Source: Paramyrothecium sp. XJ0827 (taxonomy: Eukaryota; Ascomycota; Sordariomycetes; Hypocreales; Stachybotryaceae). Taken from it: a DNA stretch of 64,000 nt. Location of the stretch: contig JAJFPB010000004.1 in assembly GCA_020881915.1 (NCBI GenBank), positions 2,852,001 through 2,916,000 on the forward strand, given 5' to 3'. The translations under genes and the position numbers were made by a program. Of the stretch, positions 46,724 through 59,293 are shown in pieces. Each line of letters starts with the position of its first letter. Position 1 is the stretch's first letter. The notes beneath the pieces were generated by a model. That model saw nothing but the letters and a program-made list of their open reading frames with translations, was not told the origin of the DNA and searched no databases.

Positions 46724-49700
46724 GGACCGTGGTTGGATATTCATTTTGCTCGAATTACTTACTATACGTGCTAGGAGTGGCTAAGAACCAGATCTGCCAG
46801 TGGCTTCACTACTTTACTGGTTGACCATCTAGCAGACGCCGCGACATGCTGCGTCTGTCAATATCGTCCAGTTGTAGTAGTGTATGTAATACGTGTTATA
46901 GTTGAATTGACACACAGGCTCCCGACTCGGTCAATGGACCTCTCTTCATACCCAATCTCTCGGGATATGTCTGACCTAAACGGCAATTGTCTTCTTTTCG
47001 ATTATCATCGCAATTGGTGTGTCTTGATCTCCCTCTGTGCTGTCGTACATCTTATACCAGTGAACACGCACCTTGACCTGTGCCGCGATGGCGCCTTCAA
47101 AGCAGGTGTCTCGCCCCCAGATGCCGACTATTCTCTCCACCCCCAATCACATCATGCATTCAGTCTTCAGCCTGTCCACCGCCTCTAGACCAAGTCGGCC
47201 GCAAGGTGGCCCAAGATTGAAAAGGGTGGTCGACCTTGACGCACCAGCCTCGATTGGGCAACTATAGAGTGAGAGCGCACCATAATTCTCGCATCAGTGT
47301 AGATGTACCTTGAGATACGGACCCTCCCCACCCGCAATCCCGCACCATGGTGCATATGGGTACAGCCTCCGCCAAGTAGCGCGCTTTGAGGAACGAGCAT
47401 GGGCATCACAATTTTCGGGGCCCGGGCCCTTTGTATAAGCCGACAATTCCTGCGTTGTTATGTCCATGCCTTCCAGGAACATAATGCTCGTCGAAGGCAG
47501 GGCAGGGCAAGGTAAGGTGAAGCAAGAAAAGTCGGTTTCTGTTGCGATCTGCGGCTGATGCCGATTTGGGAAACGCCCAGGAACATGTCGCAACCAGCAC
47601 CTCTGCTCACCGACCAACACGACCTGGAGCCAAGGTGAGGATGGATGTGATTAGATTACCTCCTAGTGCCGTTGGGTGATGGTGGTAGTGATTGGCCGAG
47701 GGGCAGTTGACCGGCGCCAAGAACGAGGTGATCCGCGATCCAGGGCTTGGCTTCTAGCTCCCTCCGAGAACACGAGGTGCTGGCTTTGTTTGAGAGCCCC
47801 TATGACGACTGTTGTATGCGACCCGTTTCACCACATGATGGACAGGGCTTAGGGATGCCTGTTGCATTTATGCACGTATTCATACGGAGTGCATCGTGCA
47901 GCCCACCACTGCGACCGGTCGCAGGATCATGCAGCTTGAATCAAGTAGACCGACTACATGCCAGAACACGAGAAAACCCTCTTTTGCCGAGAAGGTAGCT
48001 TGCGTGCATCGCCGACGAAGAGAACGTGGCAGAGCCAAGCCGCGGATCCAAGGCTCCTAAAATGTGAGAAAGGGGGGCTGGGATCTTCAGCGTCCCGGGT
48101 CACGCAATGAGAAGTACCTGCCAACCTGCCCTGGGCTGGATACGAAGGGTGGAGGTTGGGCGTGAGACAGGAAAACGTGTTTTGTAACCAGTGAGCAGGA
48201 AGCCCCTGCCCTTTGGTTTTGGACAGCGCCTTGAACAACGCTTGAGGCTCACTGGTAAGCTCGCGGCGCTTTGGTTTCTCTTCTCTGGATGTTTCCCAGA
48301 TTTGCTGGTTGTGGGCGAAACCTAGCGCTACTCACCGAAATCGACACTGGAAACCCCAAATCCCCAGCCAACAAGGTGGGTGGTGATCTGAGCGGCTGAG
48401 GTTGAGGGAAGATGCCTGTTTGGAGTCGCAAGGCCCATGGCCGGACAATTGCGTTGAAACGTCGAGGCTAACGACACCGACTGCAAGTACTTGGCACCTT
48501 AGCCTTGAACTCGGACGAACAGGGTTCCAAGTACTCATACTTCGGGATACTTCTCACCCGCCCACACTGCACCACACCACACTACCCGGCACTGGTAATT
48601 GTCATCGGAATATTTGAGGCCAAGTCTCGATCCCCATGGCCGCTCTTCCGTCATCTGTGTCGAATTCGAACAATGCTGGGTGGTGCCGTTCCATCCAACA
48701 GCGTGGGCGCTTGTCAGACCCAGAAAGCGGTGTGTGCACGTGTTGGGTCATTGGAGAGTCTACATGGAGAATGCAGCTATCACCACAATTCCTCAGTAGT
48801 GGCCTAGGCTACCTTAGTATCTCAAGGTAAGGCCGTGCTGCTTTTGAGGTAATCTGCTGAAGATGAGGTAAGTTAAGGTACTTTACCTAGCACCAGCATT
48901 GAAGTAAGGCACATTACCTAAGAGCCAGGTGAGGCGCTCTGTACGTTACTTCACTCTAGTACTGTAGTCACTTCATTCATTCATTACCGCCCATTGAAGT
49001 GCGCCTTAGCTGACAGCTAGTACTGCTCTCATTTTAATCCGTCGCTCAAAAGCCTCCGCCCATCAGCCTCCCTGCTTGTCGCCGGTTGTCTCAATGTCTT
49101 ATGTGAACAATGCGGCTACGTCAAAAGAAGCTCGCTCTCATTTCCAGCAGAGAGCTGCCGGCGTGGGCGGGCTGGGCGGCTGGTTCAGCTATCCCCCTCT
49201 CCGCCCTCCACCCTCCCCATCAACGTAAGGCGCATGGAGCCGCGGACAGTGCGCTACCGTAGGAAACAGATTTGTGCTAACAGGCAGCTAGCTCAGGAAG
49301 AAGAGGAGCCTGGCACCATTAGGGACTGCGCTGCCCCGAAAGTGAGGTGAGATTACATTACACGGCCTCTAGCAAGAAAAGTGTTACGAGCTCGTTCGCT
49401 GGCTCGCTCAGGTACCGCCAGGTACAGAGTTCGCCCAAACGTGAGGCCCCATCCTTGCTGCACCCTGTGGCGCCCCAGCTCGCCTACTTGTCATGGAGGT
49501 ACTGTACCCGCCTGCTTCCCTTCCTAGCGCATGGTTTCACGCCGCCATGCCTCGCACCTACATACCTGGCCTGCCTGTACCCGCATAGGCACGGTACTGC
49601 CAGATCCTACCCACCACTCCACCCACGTCCTCTCCCCAATTGTTCATGGAATTTTCTCATATCCACGGACCCGGCCTGCTCCTCACCAGCATTCTTCCAG

Positions 49701-50072
49701 CTTGATTATTGCTTTTCGGCATAGGCTGCTGCTGATTGCCGGCGCCAGAACCATCCGGCACCCTCGACACCATTCCCGATCCCGGGCCGTCCGCGCACCT
49801 GTTCGTATTTTGATATAGGGGACAGGGAGAAATATCCCCGAGCCACATCCTTGCTTCAGCAGCTGTAACACCCACCATCTTGGGACTCGCATATCGGCTC
49901 GACCTCATCGGACTTGAGCACCTTCTTGTCGCCGCGTGTCGTTCAACGGCGTCTGCCTGAGCCAATCCTCCATTGGCAAGGTTGACGGCCAGAGGCTCGC
50001 GCTGGTGTTGACGGCCACGATTCTACGACCGCTACATCGTCTCGATCGATCACGAACCTCCACTGCAGAACC
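46724..50072. other. intergenic stretch between tRNA-Ala and the Skt5-like gene
   Basis: This 3.35 kb stretch has no supportable gene; the frames are under 130 codons and unrecognised. A dense cluster of AGGTA/TACCT motifs lies at about 48805-48935. The last few hundred bases, GC- and CT-rich, form the promoter and leader of the Skt5-like gene. A GGTACC also occurs near 49413. Confidence 0.45.
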
Positions 50073-52357
50073 ATGGCTGCCGTAACCACCTCGCCGCCCC
50101 CTACCGCTGCTTCGCCTGCCTCCGAAGCCCGGGTTTCTACGCCGTTGGAGAGCCGTAGGAGGCCTAGTGACTCCCTTGCTAAGAAGCCTCTCGCTGTGCC
50201 TTCGCCCGACCATCTAAACAGTGCGCCGCGCCTTCGGCAAGCACCTGTTTCCCCAGTCAGGGTCAACTTTCAACAGCAAGAGAACTGGGTGCAGCCGTCT
50301 AACGCGAACATCGAGCTTGCTCAACCACAATCTGCGCAGTTTGATCTGGCCTACCGTCCCCGTCAGCCTGAGCATACGGAAACGCCGACCATCCCTAGCT
50401 CAAGCGTCCTCAACAGCCACGCCGGCCTTGAGTTTGGCTTTTCGCCTGCGCCAGAACGGTATGAGGCGAATGCCATGAGCCCCAAGGACAGGGTACGAAA
50501 CCAAGACGTGTTCCGCAACAGCCGCGAGTCGGATGAGACAACAAGCACCAACCGGCAAGCAGCCTCAATCGAGTCGTCCGCGCCAACTAGCAGAAGCTCA
50601 ATATCAGGTGTTGTTGAAAATGTCGAATGCCCGCCTAATGCGGACTCGCCGGAGAGCTCCATTATCGAGGGAAATATGCCAAGCAATGAATCAGTTCCTC
50701 AATTCCAGTATCATCATGACCCCCAGTACCCTCCTCAACGTGTCGCGAGCGTCCCCATCCCCCACGACAACCCTAAGAATTACTCGACCCCGGATCTCCT
50801 TGAGAATGGTGCCCATATCCGCCGTCACCTAACACCGAGCTCCACCAACTTCCGACGAAGCTCAATACCGCGGCCACACTCGTCGTATTCTGTTTATTCC
50901 GAGAATGCAGCCCGGAGCAGGTCGCCAGGTTTGATGCCTGGAGGTTCGCACATGCGTGCTCCTTCGGCTCAATCGAGAAAGTCCCCGGATGTGAGGAACT
51001 CGTCTTATGCAGAGCTTCTCAACGTGCCCTACCCTCAACAGGCACCCGCCCCCATCACACTTGACAATTCGGACCTGAGGAACGTCGTGGGTAACAATGC
51101 ATCTCTACTCAGCACACAAAAAACTCTCGAAATGTATCGCATGAACGTGAAGAAGACTAATGATTTTTCGATCCAATATTCTTTCGCCGTCTTTCTCATC
51201 TCGACTGCCCAGGAGCAGGGCTTAGATCTTTCGAATCCTAAGGGAACAAAGGGCCAAGCTCAAAAGGACCAAGGAGCTACGCTTGGCGGTGCAGGGAACA
51301 ATCCCCAAGAGCTTGTTCGAGAAGCCCGCCAGATTCTCCAGCGTCTGGCGAATGGTGGTTACCCATTTGCGCAGTACTATCTTGCGGACGGGTACGCCTC
51401 GGGCCTTTTCAATAAGGGCAAGGAGGACTACAACACCGCCTTTCCTTTGTTCGTCCTCGCTGCAAAGCATGGCCACGCCGAGTCCGGATATCGCACAGGC
51501 CTTTGCTATGAGTTTGGCTGGGGTTGCCGTAAGGATCCTGCCAAGGCGGTCCAGTTTCTGCGTGCTGCAGCCTCGAAACGGCATCCCGGAGCTATGACAC
51601 GCCTCGGAAAGGCATGTCTTTCAGGAGATCTGGGCGAGAAGAGGTACCGGGAAGGTATCAAGTGGTTGAAGCTCGCTACCGAAGCCGCCGACGCGCAGTA
51701 TAATGCCGCTCCTTATCAGCTGGGTTGTCTCTACGAAACGGGCTACGGCGACGATATTTTCCAGGACTTGAACTACGCTGCAGAACTGTTTACGCAGGCG
51801 GCGGATTTGGGTCACCCTGAAGCCAACTTCCGCATGGGTGACGCATACGAGCACGGCCGCCTCAACTGTCCCAAGGATCCTGCGCTCAGCGTTCACTTTT
51901 ACACTGGCGCTGCGGAGCGTGGCCATGCTGCCGCAATGATGGGACTGTGCGCGTGGTACATGGTCGGCGCACCGCCCATACTGGACAAGGATGAGGAGGA
52001 AGCTTATGAGTGGGCCCGTCGCTCCGCAGAGCTCGGTAAGTTCTTCATGTGATTCTTCGCAAGGCACGATCCACCGCCAGAGAGTTCTCGATGCTAATCA
52101 TGTAAACAGGCTTTGTGAAAGCTCAGTACGCTGTGGGATACTTCACAGAGATGGGTATTGGCTGCCGCCGTGATATTCTAGAAGCCAACGTATGGTACGT
52201 CAAAGCCGCCGATGCTGGCGACGAACGGGCCACGCAGCGGCTCGCCATCATCCAAGCCGCGGTCAGCGGCGAGGGAACGCCCATGGAAGTTGGCCCTCCT
52301 AGGAACGGCAAATTGGGCAAGGCAGCCAAGGACGACAAGGATTGTGTCGTGATGTGA
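50073..52357 (+). CDS. SKT5: Sel1-repeat chitin synthase activator, Skt5 type
   Basis: This is a probable activator and targeting factor of the Chs3/class IV chitin synthase at growth and septation sites. Exons at 50073-52035 and 52110-52357 give 736 residues. The first 330 residues are disordered and Ser/Pro/Asn-rich. From about 355 a string of Sel1-like repeats begins, with the alternating AxxxLG/YxxGxG pattern: ANGGYPFAQYYLADGYASG, AAKHGHAESGYRTGLCYEFGWG, AASKRHPGAMTRLGKACLSG, YQLGCLYETGYG, AADLGHPEANFRMGDAYEHG, AAERGHAAAMMGLCAWYMVG and VKAQYAVGYFTEMGIG. The protein ends in CVVM, a CaaX box for farnesylation. Yeast Skt5 (Chs4) has the same layout and lipid anchor. It lies within 10 kb of the class IV chitin synthase. 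Fungi often carry several Skt5 homologues, so orthology is probable rather than proven. Confidence 0.92.
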
Positions 52358-55303
52358 GGGTGGGACAAGCTCCCAAAGTCTTAGACAAGGTGTGACGGCA
52401 TAATAGTACGGGGACGGCACGAGTAATACTGCAAAACGAGTCTTCTGGATGGGATACCCAACAGCCTCTCCCTCAACAGCAGCCTTTTCTTTTCTTTTCT
52501 GGATAGAGGAGCGCATTTCCTGAAGGTTATCTGTTTGTTATTTCTTGGCATAGCTGCTGCATCAACTCGCATTCCGCTGGAGATAATTGGACAAAGCTTC
52601 TCGGATTCATCGCGTCGGTTTCGATTCTCACTGCGGCCTGGACATCAGGTGGTTGGTACATTCCACCCTTTCATGGTTTGGCGAAAGTCTTGCAGAGGAA
52701 GGACTATGTTTTTTGTTGGCAGACGTTAGAGGGCTGGGCTATAGCCAACTTTTTCTCTCATACTTGTCGTTATGATTCAAGCATTGTTATGGGGAACGGA
52801 TTTAATGGACGATGCATTCAATTCATTTCAACGGCCCTCTGGTCTGTTGAGGGCGCTCACATTCCTTCTCTACTTAAGTTGTTCTTCCTCGCGGCGTATG
52901 CGTCTGGACCAAGCATGTGTTGTGGGGTAATGGGAGTTGCTCATCATTCCTTACGGCACGATGGGGAGGATTCCAAGTGCCGGGGACGATAATATAATTC
53001 TTCTCCACAGAACACTCCTTTGATACGGAGCGAACGTGCCACTTGGTGTTGATGTGTGATGGGCGGTGAATGGGGTATGAGGGCTGGGGTTTCACCTCTG
53101 CGTGCTGTACGCTTGGGATTCGCCTGAATTGAACGTGTGTGGCCCTACGGAGGCTGTATGCCAAGTTAAAGAAGGGATTACTTGAAACCTTGCCGCGCCG
53201 TCAAGCAGGAAACGGTATTTTAGTGCAGAATCCTTACCTCGGATCTCCTCCTGATCACAGCTGCCCCTGACCCCATGTGTAAATTAAGCCCTTGGAAACG
53301 AGATAACATCTACTTGCCATGACCTCCATTAAACTGACCACCCTCTGTCAGCAACCGGACCTTGGAACGATTAGATACAGGGAGGAGTCCCTTCCGCGAG
53401 CTTTTTCGTCAATTATTGGCGGAGTCGTTGTGTCCGTTGGACTAGAACCTGAGACGACCAACAGAACCAACAGGGCAGCAGCCGAAACAGCAGCCTCGGA
53501 TCCCATGGCTGTGCTGATGACGGTGTGAAACATGAATATGGGCTAGAAGGATCGAGGAGCATCCGTCGATGGACAGCTGTGTTGGACGTTGCTAAGGTGC
53601 CGCCAGCTCCTGGGTAGGTCGAAATTTGTGAAAGGTAATCTCATATTGAATTTGCTAGGCTGATCTTAGTGAGACTGGCTGACAGCATGGTCGACGGCAG
53701 GAACTCGAGACTGCTTGGAGATATATGCTCGTTAAGCATCATCATCCATATGGGGGACTCATGCAGCGTTGGTGAGGACGAAAAGAGGCCGTCACGCACA
53801 CGGACACAAACGTCGAGGCCTAGGAAACGGGAGGGAAGGTCAACTCTGTTAGGCTGTCTACGTCTTTTCCCGTTCCAGGACTCGAACTACTGCTCGAAGG
53901 ACTCATGCTGGCCAGGCGCTGAGTCGTGATACACCCCTCAAGGTGCAGCAGAGGGCTGGCCGGGTACGTCGAGGGTATTTGTAATGTAGTGGGCTTTGAT
54001 AAGTTCAAGGTAGCTAGAAGATGGATGTACGGCTAGTAGTTGTGATAGTGGTAGGCGCGCAGGGACAAGCCTTTGTGTACAGAGGCCGAACGAGAAAACC
54101 ATAACTAGGACCACATGTCTGCTGGATGAACTGTAGGGTCGACTCATAATCTGAATGAAGCCTCACATGTACTATGTAGCCTTGCCAATCCATATGGCTC
54201 TGGGTAGGCGCGCAGATATCGGTTGGATGGAGACTTTTTGCAAAGCTTGTGGATGAAGAAGCAGACACAGCTCTACTGATACGATTTCCTAGACAGACCC
54301 TTTGGTATTGGCTATGGTGCGCAAGCAGCGGGTGGTAATGCGCCTACCGTGCATATCAGTGTCATCATATCAACGCATGCAGTCTTGTTGGTCATCAAAC
54401 GACAGCCTGGCTTGCCTTATATGTTGGGCACAGGTGAATGATTCAGCCCGACAGCTTGGCGAACCCCAAGAGGCCAGGAAGAAAGGACTTCACGACCGTT
54501 ACCACAGTACAACATTTGTTTTCGCTGAGATGAATGTGTCCGGAGCTAGCAGAAAAAGAAAGGCATCGGACCGGCCGGTCAACACGTAGTGTAGTGGAAT
54601 TGATCCCGGCGCGGGCCAGTCCTTAGCTATGAGGCTCCGATTCACAACGGAACCATTGAGAATTGCTACGGACTTGTCAGGCTTGGTTTGCAGAGCTGCT
54701 GCGTTTCAAACAATGCCGAAGCTGCTATCCCATCGTGACGATGGTAAGAGCCGTCCTACCAGACGGGGTGTTGGGTTGAGAACTGACAAATCGTACGGTC
54801 CAAGGCAACACCGTCAGAGATTGCAAGGTTGGTCAGGCTGCAAGATACGAGCCAACGTCCCACCCACCGAATCTTTCTTTTGGTGGGCTGTGACCACATG
54901 CAATGTTGGTAGTCGTGGGCATCTGGAAGGCCGGTCATAAACCAAGTTGTAGCCACATGGGTCGAAGTAGAGTGTAGAAAGGGCATACGGTTTCTGGATG
55001 AGTCGAACGCAGTAATCGAACAGGTTATGGGAAGCCGACTCTGTTCGAGAAGTCCAGGCAGTAGGTGGAATCCGGCTGGGCCGATCCAGGCGCCCTTGAG
55101 ATCCCGTGGCAACCGGCAGTGACAGCCGGCTGACCCTTCGACCAGAGCATCTAGCTTCGACTCAACCATGGATCGAGTGCACGGTTCTATCGATTTGACA
55201 GACAGGGATACATTGGAAGAGGGCGGCCCTGGGAAGCTTAATGCGTGGTCCTCCGAACCGAACAGGCGACGATCGACCGCGTTGGGAGGGACGTATCCTG
55301 TCC
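52358..55303. other. gene-poor stretch, left part
   Basis: This is 2.9 kb after the Skt5-like gene. The first part is 3' untranslated sequence. The remainder has only short frames. The best is at 53348-53533 on the minus strand (61 codons with a hydrophobic run SAAALLVLLVVSG) and has no other support. It may contain decayed genes or an unrecognised transcript, but I can support none. Confidence 0.45.
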
Positions 55304-55550
55304 AGCGGTTACTAAAAAAGCCCAACCGCAAAATAAGGAATTTACTAAGCGAAGGTACTACAAGCAGCTACTTCGACCTAAGCTAGGTTCGTAAAGGTTT
55401 TCTATTAATAAGATTAATTTAGAATAATAATAAATAGTAATGAAAACGATTTTACAGGAATTTTATAGAGATTTAAAACCCCCAAAGGTTTACTCTTCAT
55501 ATCATTTACTAACTTTGAATTTTGCGGTCCGCGGTTTTTTGCTCGCCGCT
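55304..55550. mobile_element. MITE-like degenerate inverted-repeat element, copy B
   Basis: This 247-base AT-rich block begins AGCGGTTACTAAAAAA. It ends with the complement of AGCGGCGAGCAAAAAA, so it has terminal inverted repeats of about 30 bases. The tips also share ACCGCAAA. It is collinear with copy A at 6267-6488: tips, ACCG-AAA-AGGAAT, CTACTTC-ACCTA, AAATAGTA, CAAAGGTTTA, ATTTACTA and GCGGTTTTTT. It has no coding capacity. The flanks are GC-rich; CCTG occurs on both sides but no clean target duplication is visible. It is a non-autonomous transposon relic, family undetermined; hAT or another TIR superfamily is possible. Confidence 0.62.
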
Positions 55551-58500
55551 TGCCTGCCTTGCCTCCGGGTGTGGAAGAACAGTTCAGTTCAGTTCAGTTC
55601 GAGAGACCAGAAACAGAAAACAGCTTTACTCCACCCCACCTGCCCTTGACGCGACCCCACAGCGTGTCGCCCCGCCAAGGACCCACTTTACTGTCCTCCC
55701 TGACCATCATTGGGCAATGTCTTATGCAACCACTTTGAGTCTAATTAAACTTAACGCGTCGGGGCGCGACGCGGACGCGTGGAGGAAACGCGTCTCGACG
55801 ACGTCAGCCCTTCGCACCCCGCCTCGCGGTTCTAGTACTCGAAGACCAGAGAGTCCGACGCCAGCACTCGCTGCGAGCTGCATTGGGTTCTGTAGAGATG
55901 GGAGGAAGCGGTAGGCCCAGAGTGTCCTCGTTCTCCCACCCAATATTGTCGCGGTAATCGCGCACATGCTCCTTCCCCCCCCTCCTCGTTCTCCAGAAGT
56001 GCTCCCCTAACTGCATGCTGTAGTCGCGGGAGGAGCGCAAGCTCTTGATGACCACCGCAGCCAGAGCTAATGATGCGTGTCTAAGAAGCCATGCGTGAAT
56101 ACATGCAGCTCCCATCATGACCTGCAGCGCCCGTCCCATGGCATCACCCCCACCTGTTCTGCAGTGCCGTTTTGTGATCGTCCGACGTGCAGTTGGCGGC
56201 TAGATTGGTCACATTGTCGGTTGCAGCGTCGTAATTTGCGCCATGGGCAGCCACTCTGACCCGTCTCCTTCGAGTCTCACCGCTCTGCATCTGGAGAGAT
56301 AAGGGCAGCGAGGGGAGGGGCCCTCACGGCTGAGGTGCGGAGTGGATGCGGGTTGCGGTGTAGATCCGGAAAAGAGGGGAGCTCTTGGGCTGTCAATTAG
56401 AGCATGTAAGACCATGGTATCTGCGAGGTCTTGATGGCCCGCACTGGCGACACCACCACGTGGTTCCGACCTGGGGCGCTCATCGACGAGTCTCAGCAGG
56501 AAAAGAAAAAACCGAACACCGCCATCTCTCTTGGGGCGAGTCGATCCGATTGTCCAAGGGAACGCCTGCACAAGGGCGAGGGGTGCCTGGGAGCTAACAA
56601 GTAAATGAGGGACGGGTTAACATTGCATGAAGGATCAGATTCAGAAATCCCACGTTCTTGGTTGCAGCTCACTGTTACGTTGCCTGCCTACTGGTACTCA
56701 GCGACAGAACTTGTGTCTCTTCAATAACCTGGGCTTCTCAGGTGAAATGGTTCCACCACTAGCTTGTCGAACGAAGGGCGGTCACTACCGCCAGGGCGGA
56801 CGCCGAGGAGGAAATTGCATGAACTGACCTCATCAATGACGCCAACGGAAAGCCTACAACATGAATTACTTCGTGGCTGCCCGGAATCCCACGCCAGCCT
56901 TACCAAGGCCCGGTGACTATCGCGACAGGCCATCCATGCGGCTTCTAGGGTAGCGTCTTGCTGAGTGTTGAAATCTAACCAAAATTCAACTAAAAAAGGA
57001 TCAAACCCAGCTACGAGCCTGGCACGAAGTGCAAGCAGCCGTGAGCTTCACTGGGTTGCGACACGCGGCCGAGCGATCAAACCTCCGAACCTGGGAGCAC
57101 AAGGTGGGATGCATCAAGACTGGCTCTCCCAGAAGTGCGCACAGCATCTCCCTTAGCTGAGTCGGCTGTGACACCAGTTTGACTTTTGCTCATCTATCGT
57201 AGCTGTGCCTGGGTCCCTCCGTCCCTCCGCTCCGGGACGTACATCTCATGAAACCACACCCGTGCAACGCGGGACTGGTAGGCTTCCCTGCCCTAGTAAG
57301 AAACCAACATGACAAAAAGTTGTAAGCTCTGCTGAGAACAAACTGGGCTCATCCAGCTGCTCGTTGTTTCTCCATGCCGGCGCAATGACTCGGAAAGGAC
57401 CCCGACAGGGAAGCAGGCCCGTGGAGGGAGAGAAGAAAGAAGGGCACAAGCCGTCCAGTCTAGGTAACTTCTATGCTGCGGGGGCGCTAGTAACGCAAAA
57501 CGGACCCGAAATATTGGATTTATCAATTACGAAGAGACTCTTGTGCTCGGCCAGTGCTTACTGGCCAATGGTGTATCCTGTGGTACATGCGCACAAGAAT
57601 CATTGGGCCGAGGGAGACGTGGTACATGGAAAGCTAAGACGGTGCGACCGGAGAAGTCGAGTGCTACGGGATATGCGTACAACGTGCACGGCAATCTGTA
57701 GCGCAGCAAGACACGGTGGGGTCCGCCCATGGCTGCTGCAAGTCAATGCCGCAGCTCGAGGCGGAGGAGAGGAGGAGGAGGAGCAGAACGGGCGCAGTGC
57801 CGTCCATGAAGAGTGTCATTTGCGAAGCGGCCTTGCCCAGGCCGGGGAGAGCTGCAATACAGAGCGGTCGTCTACGGCCAACTCGCCTACAGGATGCACG
57901 CAGAATGAGAGACGCCGACGAGAACAACCAGGTAGTGTAGACCATGCTGTGCTGCTGAGAGACTGACAGAAGAGCATCCCGGTCCGCAGGCCTGTCATCG
58001 TTATCCTGCCACATTTGTTTCAGATCCTTCGGTCTTGTCTCTCCTTCGTTATCGATTTGGACCCATGGCGAGGGTTGCAAAGGGAGGGGTGGCAGGGGAC
58101 GGCGATCATGATGTAAGTCGACCTAGAGAAGAGGACCTGGTGTCCCAAAATGGACTGTCTGAAGGACGTCCTAGAAGGGTGGAAGAGAGAATGAGAGCGA
58201 GAGCGTGAGAGCAAGAGAGAGAGAGAAAGAGAGGGAAGGGGGACGAGGTTTGCATCACGATTGCAAGCAGGTTGATTGGCAGCCGTTCTGTTTCTCGCCG
58301 GCATCGATGGCTGCAGATGCCTTCCCGACCCGGATGTCCCGCGTCCTTTTTGCTCTCTCTCTCTCTCTCTGCCTCTTTTCGTTCCACTTTGCAGGCCAGG
58401 ATTTGCGTGGCATGCAGCGCAGTTGCAGCTAAGAAAGCAGCACCAGCTCTGCAAGCAGCGACAGGGCAAGGCGAGGCGAGGCAAGGCAAGGCAAGGCAAG

Positions 58501-59293
58501 GCACGGTACACACCATGGGCTCGCTCGTCCCCGTAAAAAAGGGGGGCGTGTGCACTGTCTGAGGTACTTTGATGACTCGCAGGCGCCTTGTACTCACCGT
58601 CCCCTTTTGCCTGCGCAGAGGGGTCACCGTACCGCAACCGGCACCTTTCCCTCCCTCCCTTCCCTCCCGCCGCGCTTGACCCTCCCGAACCGGTACGGCC
58701 GGTACGAAGGACTGGTACCAAGCCACGGCGGTCCGCCCTTGTACCTGCCTTGGCCAGAAGCCCCAGGGTAAAAAAGTCGGGGCTTTTTCCTTCAACCGTG
58801 AACCCACCCACACCCCCCCTGGCCAGGGCAATCAGGTGGCCCACCGTCTCACTTAGGCCCTGGGCAGGCTCTGTCGCAGCGCTCATTTAGGTGACCCCCC
58901 CAAGGATACCCTTTCTTGCTCCTCCCCCCCCCCAGGCGGAACCTACTTGTATGATAACGCCTCTCTGTGCCTTGACCGAACCTGGTATTTCTCTCTCATC
59001 TTCACCTCAACTCTACCACCACACAAACCACCATTGTCGCGTACACTTCAAACCGTTCGCCCTTGGATCGCTCGACACAGTTTACTCTCGGCCTATCTAT
59101 AGTCTACAAATCGTCTCGCGCACCGCCCGAACCTGTCGCAATACCCACCGTCCAAACTTGCGACCGATTTGCGCGCATTGCGCCTCGCACCCTGGTTTTG
59201 CGCCCTGTCGCCGTAGCACCCGCCGCTCGACGATCGCAACAAAGCGACGAACTTCGTCCCGTTCCCTACACTGCGCGGCGCCTCGTGACCACC
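55551..59293. other. gene-poor stretch, right part, with promoter of the Myb/SANT gene
   Basis: In this 3.7 kb stretch no gene is supported. Open frames of 200-290 codons around 57364-57966 (+) and 58020-58886 (-) are low in complexity, rest on simple repeats and have no domain. The right end has a GA tract (58185-58236), a CT tract (58350-58372), a GGCAA tandem (58463-58504) and GGTACC motifs near 58715. The last few hundred bases are CT-rich leader of the gene at 59294. Confidence 0.45.
58463..58504 (+). repeat. GGCAA/GGCGA pentanucleotide tandem
   Basis: Eight or so units of GGCAA, two of them GGCGA, lie in tandem in intergenic DNA about 800 bases upstream of the Myb/SANT-like gene. The same unit forms a shorter array near 19665. 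Confidence 0.75.

Noticed and set aside
53319..53533. Opposed short frames with a hydrophobic segment (possible tiny membrane protein)
   Set aside because: Both strands are open over the same 200 bases, there is no splice partner that extends either, and no family resemblance.
57364..57966. 200-codon open frame on the + strand
   Set aside because: It has no recognisable domain, contains a poly-Glu run from a GAG repeat, and neighbouring frames are equally open.
58020..58886. 288-codon open frame on the minus strand
   Set aside because: It runs through GA/CT and GGCAA simple repeats, which give artificial low-complexity peptide. There is no domain, and a competing frame of similar length exists on the same strand.
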